DNA of 25,091 nucleotides from JAWLCG01 sp041687295. GTDB taxonomy: Bacteria; Planctomycetota; Phycisphaerae; SM23-33; FEN-1343. Every line of letters starts with the position of its first letter. The stretch's first letter is position 1. The position numbers and the translations under genes were made by a program. Positions 1-6,536 of the stretch are shown here, one piece after another. A model generated the notes under the pieces. The model saw only the letters and a list, made by a program, of their open reading frames with translations, was not told the DNA's origin and did no database searches. Where the stretch lies: assembly GCA_041687295.1 (NCBI GenBank), contig JAWLCG010000022.1, positions 1 to 25,091 of the forward strand, given 5' to 3'.

Positions 1-1
1 C

Positions 2-193
2 TCAGCCGAGCACGAGGCCCAGGCGTCGCTGCGGATTCAGCAGACCTGCATGGCCACCGGCCAGGCCGCTGGCACCGCCGCCGCCCTGAGCCTGCGGCAG
101 GACCTGAGCCCACGCGAGCTGGACCCCATGCTCGTGGTGGAGCAACTGCGGAAAGACCGCGACGTCGTGCCGGCTGTGGAGTGGCCGCACTAA
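2..193 (+). CDS. FAD-dependent oxidoreductase, C-terminal fragment (5' end outside window)
   Basis: An open frame enters from the left edge and ends at a TAA at 191-193, leaving 63 residues. The stretch QQTCMATGQAAGTAAALSL is typical of the C-terminal end of FAD-dependent oxidoreductases of the FAD_oxidored type, where a Gly/Ala-rich helix of the form TGQAAGTAAA packs on the cofactor. Such proteins are common beside sulfatase and glycosidase genes in planctomycete-like genomes; their substrates are mostly unknown. The next gene starts 57 bp downstream on the same strand, so the two may be co-transcribed. Nothing can be said about the N-terminal Rossmann motif, a signal peptide or the substrate, because they lie outside the window. 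Confidence 0.75.
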   Translation, partial: SAEHEAQASLRIQQTCMATGQAAGTAAALSLRQDLSPRELDPMLVVEQLRKDRDVVPAVEWPH

Positions 194-250
194 CCTCACA
201 CCCATGCGTCCTGTGGAACCGGCGTGGCCGGTGAAAGGTCAGGTGACATA

Positions 251-1513
251 ATGAGTGATTCAGTGGATCGAATGGCGGAAGAGGTGGTCATCGGCAAACG
301 CCAATGCCCCGTGGACCATCTGCCGTCCGGCGTGCATCTGGATGAGGCCCTGGGGCTGGTCGTGGCCGAGGGCCTCAGCGGCCAAATCGTCCACCACCGG
401 CCCGGCAGCGCCCTGTACGAGACCCGCGCGACCCGGACGCCGGGCGGCGAATACCTGCTGATGTTCCCGGCCGCCCTGCCCGGGTTCGAGAGCACGGGCC
501 ACTACAACAGCGAGGACGTCAAGTGCAACGAGCTGGTGGCGTACCGCTCGAAGGACCAGGGCCGATCCTGGCAGGGCCCGACCGTGCCGATGGACATTCC
601 CTACAGCCAGCACGGGTTCATCCCGCTGATCCCGGCCGGCTCGGGCCGACTGTACTGCTTCGGCACCCAGCCGATGGTGCCGCTGTGGCACCGCCGGCAC
701 GGGCAGGGCGAGAACGCACCGATCGGCTACCGCTACAGCGACGACGACGGGCACCACTGGAGCGAGGTTCGGCTGATCCGCCCGACGAATGACCCCGATT
801 TCACGGGCATGAGCGTGATGCGGATGTGCGAGACCGCCAGCGGCACCTGGCTGCTGGGTTCGCACGAAGGCGACTGGAGCTATCGGCCGCTCCAGACGCG
901 GCAGTACGTGCTGCGCAGCGCAGATCAGGGCCAGAGCTGGCAGGTGCTGCCCCACCCCCGCCACGGCGGCTGGGCCGTGCTCCAGTATGGCCGGATGGAC
1001 GAGGGCCGGCCGATTCACCTGGGCGATGACCGGGTGCTGATGATGCTCCGCACGCCCGAGGGGCACCTCTGGCAGACGCGCAGCGACGACGACGGCCAGA
1101 CCTGGAGCGACCCGAAGCCCACGACGCTGGTGCACCCCGACGCCCCGCCGATGCTGTTCGCCCTGTCGGACGGACGGCTGGCGGCCTTCCACCACAACCG
1201 CTGCAGCACCAGTTGGGAGAACTACAAGGGCCTGGGGTCCAACCCCGAGGCCTTCCAGGACCGGGCCGAACTGTGGGTGTCGCTGTCGAGCGACCAGGGC
1301 GAGACGTGGTCCGAGCCGCGGTTCGTCCTGACCAACGCCCTGGCCCCGCGGGAGGGCAGCAGCCCGTTCCGCAGCTACCAGTGCTCGTACATGGACATGT
1401 TCGTGGACGAGGGCGTCTGCCACCTGTTCCTGCCGCACCGATGGGAACGGGCGCTGCACCTGACATTGGATGAAGTGGCCCTTGACCACCTGCCCACGCA
1501 GGCCCAACTGTAG
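251..1513 (+). CDS. BNR/Asp-box repeat protein 1 (sialidase-like six-bladed beta-propeller)
   Basis: A 420-residue protein with five clear Asp-box motifs of the form S-x-D-x-G-x-x-W: SKDQGRSW (about residue 100), SDDDGHHW, SADQGQSW, SDDDGQTW and SSDQGETW. These mark the blades of the sialidase/BNR propeller fold. I chose the ATG at 251, which is preceded by AGGTGA at 241-246, over an in-frame GTG at 224. No signal peptide is visible. The classical (F/Y)RIP motif of GH33 sialidases is not intact: the equivalent region reads ETRATRTPGGEYLL, keeping an Arg. Sialic acid as substrate is therefore not assured, and exo-glycosidase activity is inferred from fold only. It is clearly paralogous to the minus-strand gene at 2964-4250, sharing NE(L/I)VAYRS, RTPEGHLWQ and ELW.SLS.D.G.TWSEPRF. 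The sulfatase start follows 16 bp after its stop, implying one transcript. Confidence 0.85.
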   Translation: MSDSVDRMAEEVVIGKRQCPVDHLPSGVHLDEALGLVVAEGLSGQIVHHRPGSALYETRATRTPGGEYLLMFPAALPGFESTGHYNSEDVKCNELVAYRSKDQGRSWQGPTVPMDIPYSQHGFIPLIPAGSGRLYCFGTQPMVPLWHRRHGQGENAPIGYRYSDDDGHHWSEVRLIRPTNDPDFTGMSVMRMCETASGTWLLGSHEGDWSYRPLQTRQYVLRSADQGQSWQVLPHPRHGGWAVLQYGRMDEGRPIHLGDDRVLMMLRTPEGHLWQTRSDDDGQTWSDPKPTTLVHPDAPPMLFALSDGRLAAFHHNRCSTSWENYKGLGSNPEAFQDRAELWVSLSSDQGETWSEPRFVLTNALAPREGSSPFRSYQCSYMDMFVDEGVCHLFLPHRWERALHLTLDEVALDHLPTQAQL

Positions 1514-1529
1514 ACAGGAGGCCTCGCCG

Positions 1530-2933
1530 GTGAGTGAGCCCCGTGGCAGTGAGAGCGTCGCCGATGGGCACAGGGCCCCTGAGCCCGCCGTCAACGTCAT
1601 GTACATCGACCCGCACGATCTCGGAGAGCATCTGGGCTGCTATGGCTACGCCTATGGGCAGAGCCCCAACCTCGATCGCCTGGCGGGCGAGGGGGTTCGG
1701 CTGAGCAGCTTCTTCGCCACGGCCCCCCAGTGCATGGCCAGCCGCAGCTCGGCCTTGTCGGGGTACTTCCCCGAAGAGGTCGGCGTGTACTGCCAGAACG
1801 GCCCCAGGCCCGGCGCCCTTCTCATGGCAGAGCACTTCCGCCGGCACGGCTACGCGACGCACCTGTGGAACACCCTCAATATTGCCATGGATCCAACGGA
1901 TGCCGGATACGAGGTGGCCCGGCCGATGCCCCAGACGGCTGCCGACATCGCCCGGGTCCTTGGCGACCAGACGGACAGGCCGTTCTTCCTGCACGTGGGA
2001 TTTGGCCTGGTGCATCGGCCCTTCGGGCAGTCGTTTGACCCGGACCTGGCCCGCCGTGTGGCCGTGCCTCCGGTCCTGCCAGACACGGCCGCCACGCGAG
2101 CGGATCTGGCGAGCTTCTATCAGAACGTGCGGGCGCTGGACGAGCGGGTTGGCCTGGTGCTGGAGGGGCTGGAGGCGGCGGGCCTGGCGTCCAGTACGCT
2201 GGTGGTCTTCACCAGCGATCACGGCCCGGCCCTGGCGCGTCACAAGCACACGCTCTACGACCCCGGGCTGCGCGTGGCGGGGCTGCTGCGCCTGCCGGGC
2301 GTGCTTCCGGCTGGCCGGGTGGTGGATGCGCTGACCAGCAACATCAACACCTTTCCGACCGTCTGCGAACTGGCGGGCATCCCGGCCCCCGCGACGCGGG
2401 GGGTCAGTATGGCGTCTCTGCTACGCGGAGACGGCGGCACCGGAAGTGGCCGCATCTTCGCGGGCGTGAACTATGCCCGGCGCACGCAGAAGCTGGACTA
2501 CCACCCCACACGGTGCGTCCGCACGCGACGCCACAAGCTCATCCGCAACTACGTGCCGGAACCCTTCTACCTTGACAGCGGCTGGCTGGCCCGCTTCGAA
2601 GGGAGTTACGACAGCATCGAGGCGTGGCCCCTGTTCGGCCAGGAGAGCCCGCCGGTGGAGCTCTATGACCTCCAGGCGGATCCCTGGGAGATGCAGAACC
2701 TGGCCGGTCGACCGGAAGTCGCCGACGTGCAGGCCCAACTCGAAGCCGCTCTGCAGAGCCACCTGGAGGAGACACACGACCCCGTGCTTCAAGGCCCGGT
2801 CCCCAACCCGCTGGGCGAGCCCCTCAAGCCGCAGTGGGCCATAGAGGGCGGTCGCTACCGCCTCAACTACGACAGAGCCACCGAAGCAGGGGAGGACCCC
2901 TTCGAGGCGGGAACGCTCAGGGCGCTGAGCTGA
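1530..2933 (+). CDS. Sulfatase 1, type I, heparan N-sulfatase-like (S1_8-type resemblance)
   Basis: A 467-residue alkaline-phosphatase-superfamily sulfatase, which would hydrolyse sulfate esters or N-sulfate from a glycan using a formylglycine and a bound metal. The start is GTG at 1530, preceded by AGGAGG at 1516-1521. An upstream in-frame start at 1470 would overlap the preceding gene and adds non-conserved sequence. Near the N-terminus YIDPHDLGEHLGCYGY takes the place of the usual metal-binding DD. The maturation motif is C68-M-A-S-R, followed by SSALSG; it fits the general (C/S)-x-(A/P)-x-R rule but has Ala instead of Pro. FTSDHGPALARHKHTLYDPG resembles the SDxG...AK.TLYDPG region of SGSH-like sulfatases. 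The C-terminus has VELYDLQADPWEMQNLAG, the usual sulfatase tail motif. No signal peptide is evident, so cytoplasmic action is possible. It converges on the BNR protein 2 gene with 30 bp between stops. Confidence 0.9.
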   Translation: MSEPRGSESVADGHRAPEPAVNVMYIDPHDLGEHLGCYGYAYGQSPNLDRLAGEGVRLSSFFATAPQCMASRSSALSGYFPEEVGVYCQNGPRPGALLMAEHFRRHGYATHLWNTLNIAMDPTDAGYEVARPMPQTAADIARVLGDQTDRPFFLHVGFGLVHRPFGQSFDPDLARRVAVPPVLPDTAATRADLASFYQNVRALDERVGLVLEGLEAAGLASSTLVVFTSDHGPALARHKHTLYDPGLRVAGLLRLPGVLPAGRVVDALTSNINTFPTVCELAGIPAPATRGVSMASLLRGDGGTGSGRIFAGVNYARRTQKLDYHPTRCVRTRRHKLIRNYVPEPFYLDSGWLARFEGSYDSIEAWPLFGQESPPVELYDLQADPWEMQNLAGRPEVADVQAQLEAALQSHLEETHDPVLQGPVPNPLGEPLKPQWAIEGGRYRLNYDRATEAGEDPFEAGTLRALS

Positions 2934-2963
2934 GGCGCCGCAGCCTGGATCGGCAGCCCTCGC

Positions 2964-4250
2964 TTATGTCAGCTCCGCGCGCGTCGGCAGGGCCGGCAGG
3001 CGGCTCTCGGGCAAACGCAGGTAATGTACATGGCGCTTGGCGTGGTTGTAGAAGATGTGCAGCAGCCCGTCGCGGACGACTACATCGGCGTAGCAGACCT
3101 CTGGCGGTTGCGTCGCCAGGAAGGGCATGCTCTCTGGGGCGCAGGGGCGGGCGGCGTTGGCCAGCAGGAAGCGCGGCTCGCTCCAGGTGCGCCCGCGGTC
3201 GCGCGAAAGGCTGCTCCACAGCTCGTCGCGGGACTGGAGGTTGCCGCCCGGCTTGTTGTGGATCAGCGTCAGCAGAGTTTCGCCGTCCGACAGAAGCCAG
3301 ACCATCGGCGGCGAGTCCGGATGCACCAGGGGAGTCGGCGCGGGGTCCGACCAGCTGCGCCCGTCGTCGCTGCTGCGCAGCTGCCAGAGATGACCCTCAG
3401 GTGTGCGCGTCAGCATCAGGTATTCGCCTCCGCCGGCGTTGAGGATGCGCCCCTCGAGCATGCGTTGCCACGGCTCCAGCCGCCAGCCGGACGGGCGGGG
3501 CCCCGGCAGCAGTTGCCAGCTCTCGCCACGATCCTCGCTGCGCAGCACGTACTGGTGATCGATCCGTTCCATGGGCCCGCCGGTGCGGGGGGTGGCGATG
3601 GTGTAGGTTCCCAGCAGCCAGGCGCCGGAGTCGGTCTCGCAGCCCTGCATGTGGTACACACCGCGCATGTCCGGATCGTTGGCGGGGCTGACGCGCCGGA
3701 CGTCCGACCAGCTCAGGCCGTCGTCTTCCGACGTGCGGATGCCCAGCATGCCGGTGTGGGGCAGACGGATGAAATCGGGATGGAAGTCGGTCATGAAGGC
3801 CACGATGCGCTTGCCGCCCCGGGGGATCAGCGGGTTGAAGGCATGTTCGCAGTAGTCGGCCACCCAGGGAGCGGTCGGGCCGCTCCAGGTCGCCCCGTTG
3901 TCGCTTGAACGGTAGGCGACAATCTCGTTGAACTTCTGGGTGCGCCCCCACTGGTGCCCGCGACCGGTCACGCACATCATCAGCAGATCGCCATTGGGCG
4001 TGAAGCAGGCGCGCGGGGCCTCGCTGAAGTCGAACGGCCTGGGCCATCCGTGCAGGCGGCGAAGATCCACTCCGGCCGGAGCGACAATCCCCGCATCAGC
4101 ATAGATGGCACAGCCCGGCGGCAAGTCGTCGATGGCACGCGGCTGCCCGCCGATCACCAGGGTGGTGGCCAGGGCGATGCCAAGCTCAGCCGCCGAGAAT
4201 GTCCGATCTGCGTAGTCAAGGATGGGGCTGTGGTAAGCTTCCTGCACCAC
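2964..4250 (-). CDS. BNR/Asp-box repeat protein 2 (sialidase-like)
   Basis: A 428-residue minus-strand protein with five Asp-box motifs: SSDNGATW, SEDDGLSW, SEDRGESW, SSDDGRSW and SRDRGRTW. Two consecutive GTG codons begin the frame. AAGGAG lies 3 nt before the first (4250) and 6 nt before the second (4247), so the second may be used. No signal peptide is seen. The region equivalent to the GH33 FRIP motif reads EAPRACFTPNGDLL, with only the Arg kept. It shares whole blocks with BNR protein 1 (for example CET.SG.WLLG and RTPEGHLWQ.RS.DDG), so the two are diverged duplicates. The role is probably exo-hydrolysis of a terminal sugar acid, or recognition of one; this is inferred from the fold and the sulfatase neighbours. 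Its upstream gap contains the TA-flanked inverted-repeat element, which separates it from sulfatase 2 on the same strand. Confidence 0.85.
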   Translation of the reverse strand: MVQEAYHSPILDYADRTFSAAELGIALATTLVIGGQPRAIDDLPPGCAIYADAGIVAPAGVDLRRLHGWPRPFDFSEAPRACFTPNGDLLMMCVTGRGHQWGRTQKFNEIVAYRSSDNGATWSGPTAPWVADYCEHAFNPLIPRGGKRIVAFMTDFHPDFIRLPHTGMLGIRTSEDDGLSWSDVRRVSPANDPDMRGVYHMQGCETDSGAWLLGTYTIATPRTGGPMERIDHQYVLRSEDRGESWQLLPGPRPSGWRLEPWQRMLEGRILNAGGGEYLMLTRTPEGHLWQLRSSDDGRSWSDPAPTPLVHPDSPPMVWLLSDGETLLTLIHNKPGGNLQSRDELWSSLSRDRGRTWSEPRFLLANAARPCAPESMPFLATQPPEVCYADVVVRDGLLHIFYNHAKRHVHYLRLPESRLPALPTRAELT

Positions 4251-4299
4251 GAACTCCTTCGGCCATAGGTAATGGTTCCCGGTGAGTTGGCCACAGACC

Positions 4300-4491
4300 T
4301 ATTGAGCAGTGCATAAATAGCTTAACTTCTCCACGCCACACGATGGCGTGAAGAACAACAGAGCTGACTGGGCCAAGATGGGTTCTGGCCATGTAGGGCA
4401 GCCCAAAAGCCATCCCGGGCCACGTTGCCAGCGTCTGCACTAGCCGGACGTAGCCTCCGGAATAGTTAACTTATTTATGCACTGCTCAGTA
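4300..4491. mobile_element. MITE-like element with ~26-bp terminal inverted repeats, TA-flanked
   Basis: The left arm at 4301-4326 and the reverse complement of 4465-4490 match at 23 of 26 positions; both contain GAGCAGTGCATAAATA and end in TTAAC. The arms are AT-rich against a GC-rich background and enclose 138 bp with no convincing ORF. The outermost bases are TA on both sides (4300-4301 and 4490-4491), as expected for TA target duplication by IS630/Tc1-mariner-type transposases. A short hairpin, CACGCCA/TGGCGTG (4332-4338 with 4344-4350), lies inside. The element sits between sulfatase 2 and BNR protein 2. An alternative is a long cruciform or regulatory inverted repeat rather than a transposon derivative. 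Copy number in the genome would decide. Confidence 0.55.
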
Positions 4492-4587
4492 AGATGGCCA
4501 CGATACGGAGTCGTCAGGCGACCTCGTGCTGTCCACGATTGGCCTTGCGAGACATGAGGCAGCATCTCCCAAAGGCGATGGATACCC

Positions 4588-5892
4588 TCACACCAGGGTC
4601 CCGCGGACACATTCCCGGCCGCGGTTCCAGTCATCGAGCGTGTGGAGCAACTCCTGGCGAATGGCGGCGCAGGCAGGCTCGTCGACCAGGTTACACAGTT
4701 CGTAGGGGTCGTCGGTCAGGTTCGTCATCAGCGTGGGTACCAGACCGTCCGCCCGTCGGTCGGCGGCGAGCTTCCAGGGGCCTTGGACCACCATGCACCA
4801 CTCCTCGCCCCGCTCGCAGAACACGGGCCCGCTGCGATCCTGCGGCTCGCCCCGGAGCAGCGGGGCGAAGCTCTGCCCGTCCACCCCGGCCACGGGCGCC
4901 AGGCCAGCGAGTTCCAGGCAGGTCGGCATCATGTCGATCCCGCTGACCAGCGCCTCGCTCACGCGCCCGCCGGGCGTCTTGGGGACGTACGCCAGCAGCG
5001 GAATCCCCGCTGACTCCTCATGCGGGAGGCACTTGTTCTTCAGCCCGTGGCTGCCCTGCATGTCGCCGTGGTCGGAGGTGTAGATCACGGCCGTGTCCTC
5101 GGCCAGCCCCAGCGTCTCCAGCCGCTCCAGCAGCCGCCCGACGTTCGCGTCGATCTGCGTGCACATCGCGTTGTACAGCCGGATGTACTCGTCGAGGTTG
5201 TTGCCGTACCGCTGGTAGTCGGGGTCCCGCTCCACTGGCCGAGGACTGGGCGGGGAGAAGGTCGGGGTGTACGGGTCGATCTCGCGGCAGTTGGGTCGGT
5301 GGACGATGGGCCGGTCGGCGTACAGGGCGGCGTACTCGGGGGCGGGCTGCTCGGGGTAGTGCGGCGCCTGGTAAGCGACCATCAGCAGGAAGGGCCGATC
5401 CGCCATCCGCTCCAGGCGTTCGATCGCCAGATCGGTCGTCACGTCGGTGCGGTGGCGGTCGAAGCGGTGCTCCTGGCCGGCTTCGTCATGGAAGCAGACG
5501 TTGTCATGGAAGCCGTTGTAGCACTGGTAGCCGATGAACTGGCGGAAGCCGCCGCGCAGGGGCTCGGGGATCGGTCCGTTGCCATTGCCTCCGAGATGCC
5601 ACTTGCCCACGAACGCTGTGTTGTAGCCACCGGCGTTGAAGGCGTCGGCGAAGGTCGTCGTGCCCGTCGGCAGGGGGGCCCCATTGCGGGTCACCCCGCA
5701 GTGGTGGGTGTACTGCCCGGTCAGCAGCGACCCGCGGAACGGGCCGCACACCGGATCGTTGGAGTAGCACCGCCGAAACCGCACGCCGCGGCTCGCCAGT
5801 GCGTCGAGGTTCGGGGTCTGCACGTTCGGGTTGCCCATGCAGCCCAGCGCGTCCCGTTGCTGCTGGTCGGAAAAGATGAAGAGCACGTTCAT
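4588..5892 (-). CDS. Sulfatase 2, type I (arylsulfatase A-like family)
   Basis: A 434-residue sulfatase on the minus strand. The start is ATG at 5892, immediately before NVLFIFSDQQQRDALGCMG, the conserved first strand and metal-binding region; the frame continues 208 codons further upstream but with low-complexity, non-homologous sequence. The formylglycine motif is C49-G-P-F-R, followed by GSLLTG. VGKWHLGG provides the conserved Lys/His pair, and YTSDHGDMQGSHGLKNK provides the second metal-binding Asp-His and the downstream Lys. The C-terminus has NLTDDPYELCNLV. No signal peptide is present. The length is normal for the family. A sigma70-like promoter lies about 70-100 bp upstream. The target is a sulfated sugar of unknown structure; the subfamily cannot be assigned by eye. 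BNR protein 2 lies 337 bp downstream on the same strand, possibly once in one operon before the MITE-like element arrived. Confidence 0.92.
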   Translation of the reverse strand: MNVLFIFSDQQQRDALGCMGNPNVQTPNLDALASRGVRFRRCYSNDPVCGPFRGSLLTGQYTHHCGVTRNGAPLPTGTTTFADAFNAGGYNTAFVGKWHLGGNGNGPIPEPLRGGFRQFIGYQCYNGFHDNVCFHDEAGQEHRFDRHRTDVTTDLAIERLERMADRPFLLMVAYQAPHYPEQPAPEYAALYADRPIVHRPNCREIDPYTPTFSPPSPRPVERDPDYQRYGNNLDEYIRLYNAMCTQIDANVGRLLERLETLGLAEDTAVIYTSDHGDMQGSHGLKNKCLPHEESAGIPLLAYVPKTPGGRVSEALVSGIDMMPTCLELAGLAPVAGVDGQSFAPLLRGEPQDRSGPVFCERGEEWCMVVQGPWKLAADRRADGLVPTLMTNLTDDPYELCNLVDEPACAAIRQELLHTLDDWNRGRECVRGTLV

Positions 5893-5962
5893 GTCACGGA
5901 TACCTCTGCCGTTGGCTGCGGGGACGCCACTGGGGGCATGCACCGTCCCGCTCGGCTGAAGT

Positions 5963-5991
5963 ATTGCACCATGGCGGCGGGCGCGCGTCAA
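5963..5991 (-). promoter_or_regulatory. Sigma70-like promoter for sulfatase 2
   Basis: Read on the minus strand, TTGACG (5991-5986) and TGCAAT (5968-5963) are separated by exactly 17 bp. They match the consensus at five and four of six positions. Transcription would start near 5956, leaving a leader of about 60 nt before the ATG at 5892. This is a pattern match only. Confidence 0.4.
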
Positions 5992-6066
5992 TGCTCCTTG
6001 CAGTGAAACGGCGAGGTCGCCCGCGAGTCCATGTTGTCGCGGTCCAGTCGAGGTAGTAACGCGGTC

Positions 6067-6237
6067 CGCCTGGGCCATGCCGTCAGCCGCGATCTGGTTC
6101 TCTGGGAGTACGGGCCCGTTGTTTTGGTCGCCACGCCCGGCGAGCCGGACAAGGACGGCGCCTTCATCGGCGGCCATGTGCTGGACGGTGAGGTACCCGT
6201 CATCGTCTACACTGGCGTTTCGCCCGAGGCGCAGTGT
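6067..6237 (+). pseudogene. Remnant of a GH32-type glycoside hydrolase (fructan/sucrose hydrolase-like)
   Basis: A 57-codon stretch translates to segments that read like the first and second blades of GH32 enzymes: LGHAVSRDLVLWEY (compare WGHAVS.DLVHWEH), then PDKDGAFIGG (compare D.DG.FSG), then VPVIVYTGVSPEAQC (compare P.L.YTG.SPE.Q). Sequence on both sides loses the similarity at once. The N-terminal nucleophile Asp region and the later RDP and EC motifs are absent, so this is a fragment and not a working enzyme. It lies in the divergent gap between sulfatase 2 and beta-helix protein 1, and probably records a former glycosidase gene of the same cluster. The surrounding frame 6031-6318 is open, but its ends do not resemble a protein. 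GH32 membership is by recognition of motifs; a search would settle it. Confidence 0.65.
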
Positions 6238-6536
6238 CAGGGCCGCATGCTGCTGGATGGAGGTACCGGCGTCTCCTACCCCGACGGCGACCAGGCCGCC
6301 GACGGCGGCGGGTTGTAGGTGATTGAGTCTCGGTTCGGCGAGGTTTCGTGCAGAACCCACCGGGTTCCTGGAGGTTAAATCCTCGGTGGCAGGTCCTTGA
6401 CGCCGGCGCGTTGACTGCCTGCCGGGCATCTGGACGCGAAGTGACGCTGCGGGCCGAATGCCGCGACCTTCGAGTGCCGCTGGGCCCATCGCGGCCCCGG
6501 GGCGGGTAACCGACACATTGATGGAAAGGTAGGAGC

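Larger units (their letters stand above)
5893..6536. other. Divergent intergenic region between sulfatase 2 and beta-helix protein 1
   Basis: This 644-bp gap carries the sulfatase 2 promoter (5963-5991) and the GH32 remnant (6067-6237). It also has a small nested fold near 6357-6389, where CCACC pairs with GGTGG around GAGG-TTAAAT-CCTC. The part from 6390 to 6536 holds no gene I can support. It ends in GGAAAGG at 6522-6528, the likely ribosome binding site for the next gene. The long minus-strand frame through this gap is an upstream extension of sulfatase 2 without homology. Confidence 0.5.

Noticed and set aside
4332..4350. Hairpin CACGCCA/TGGCGTG as a terminator of sulfatase 2
   Set aside because: It lies about 240 bp past the sulfatase stop, inside the inverted-repeat element, and has no T-run; better explained as internal structure of the element.
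5893..6516. 208-codon N-terminal extension of sulfatase 2
   Set aside because: The sequence is unlike any sulfatase N-terminus, covers the promoter-like site and runs antisense over the GH32 remnant; the ATG at 5892 sits exactly where the conserved fold begins.
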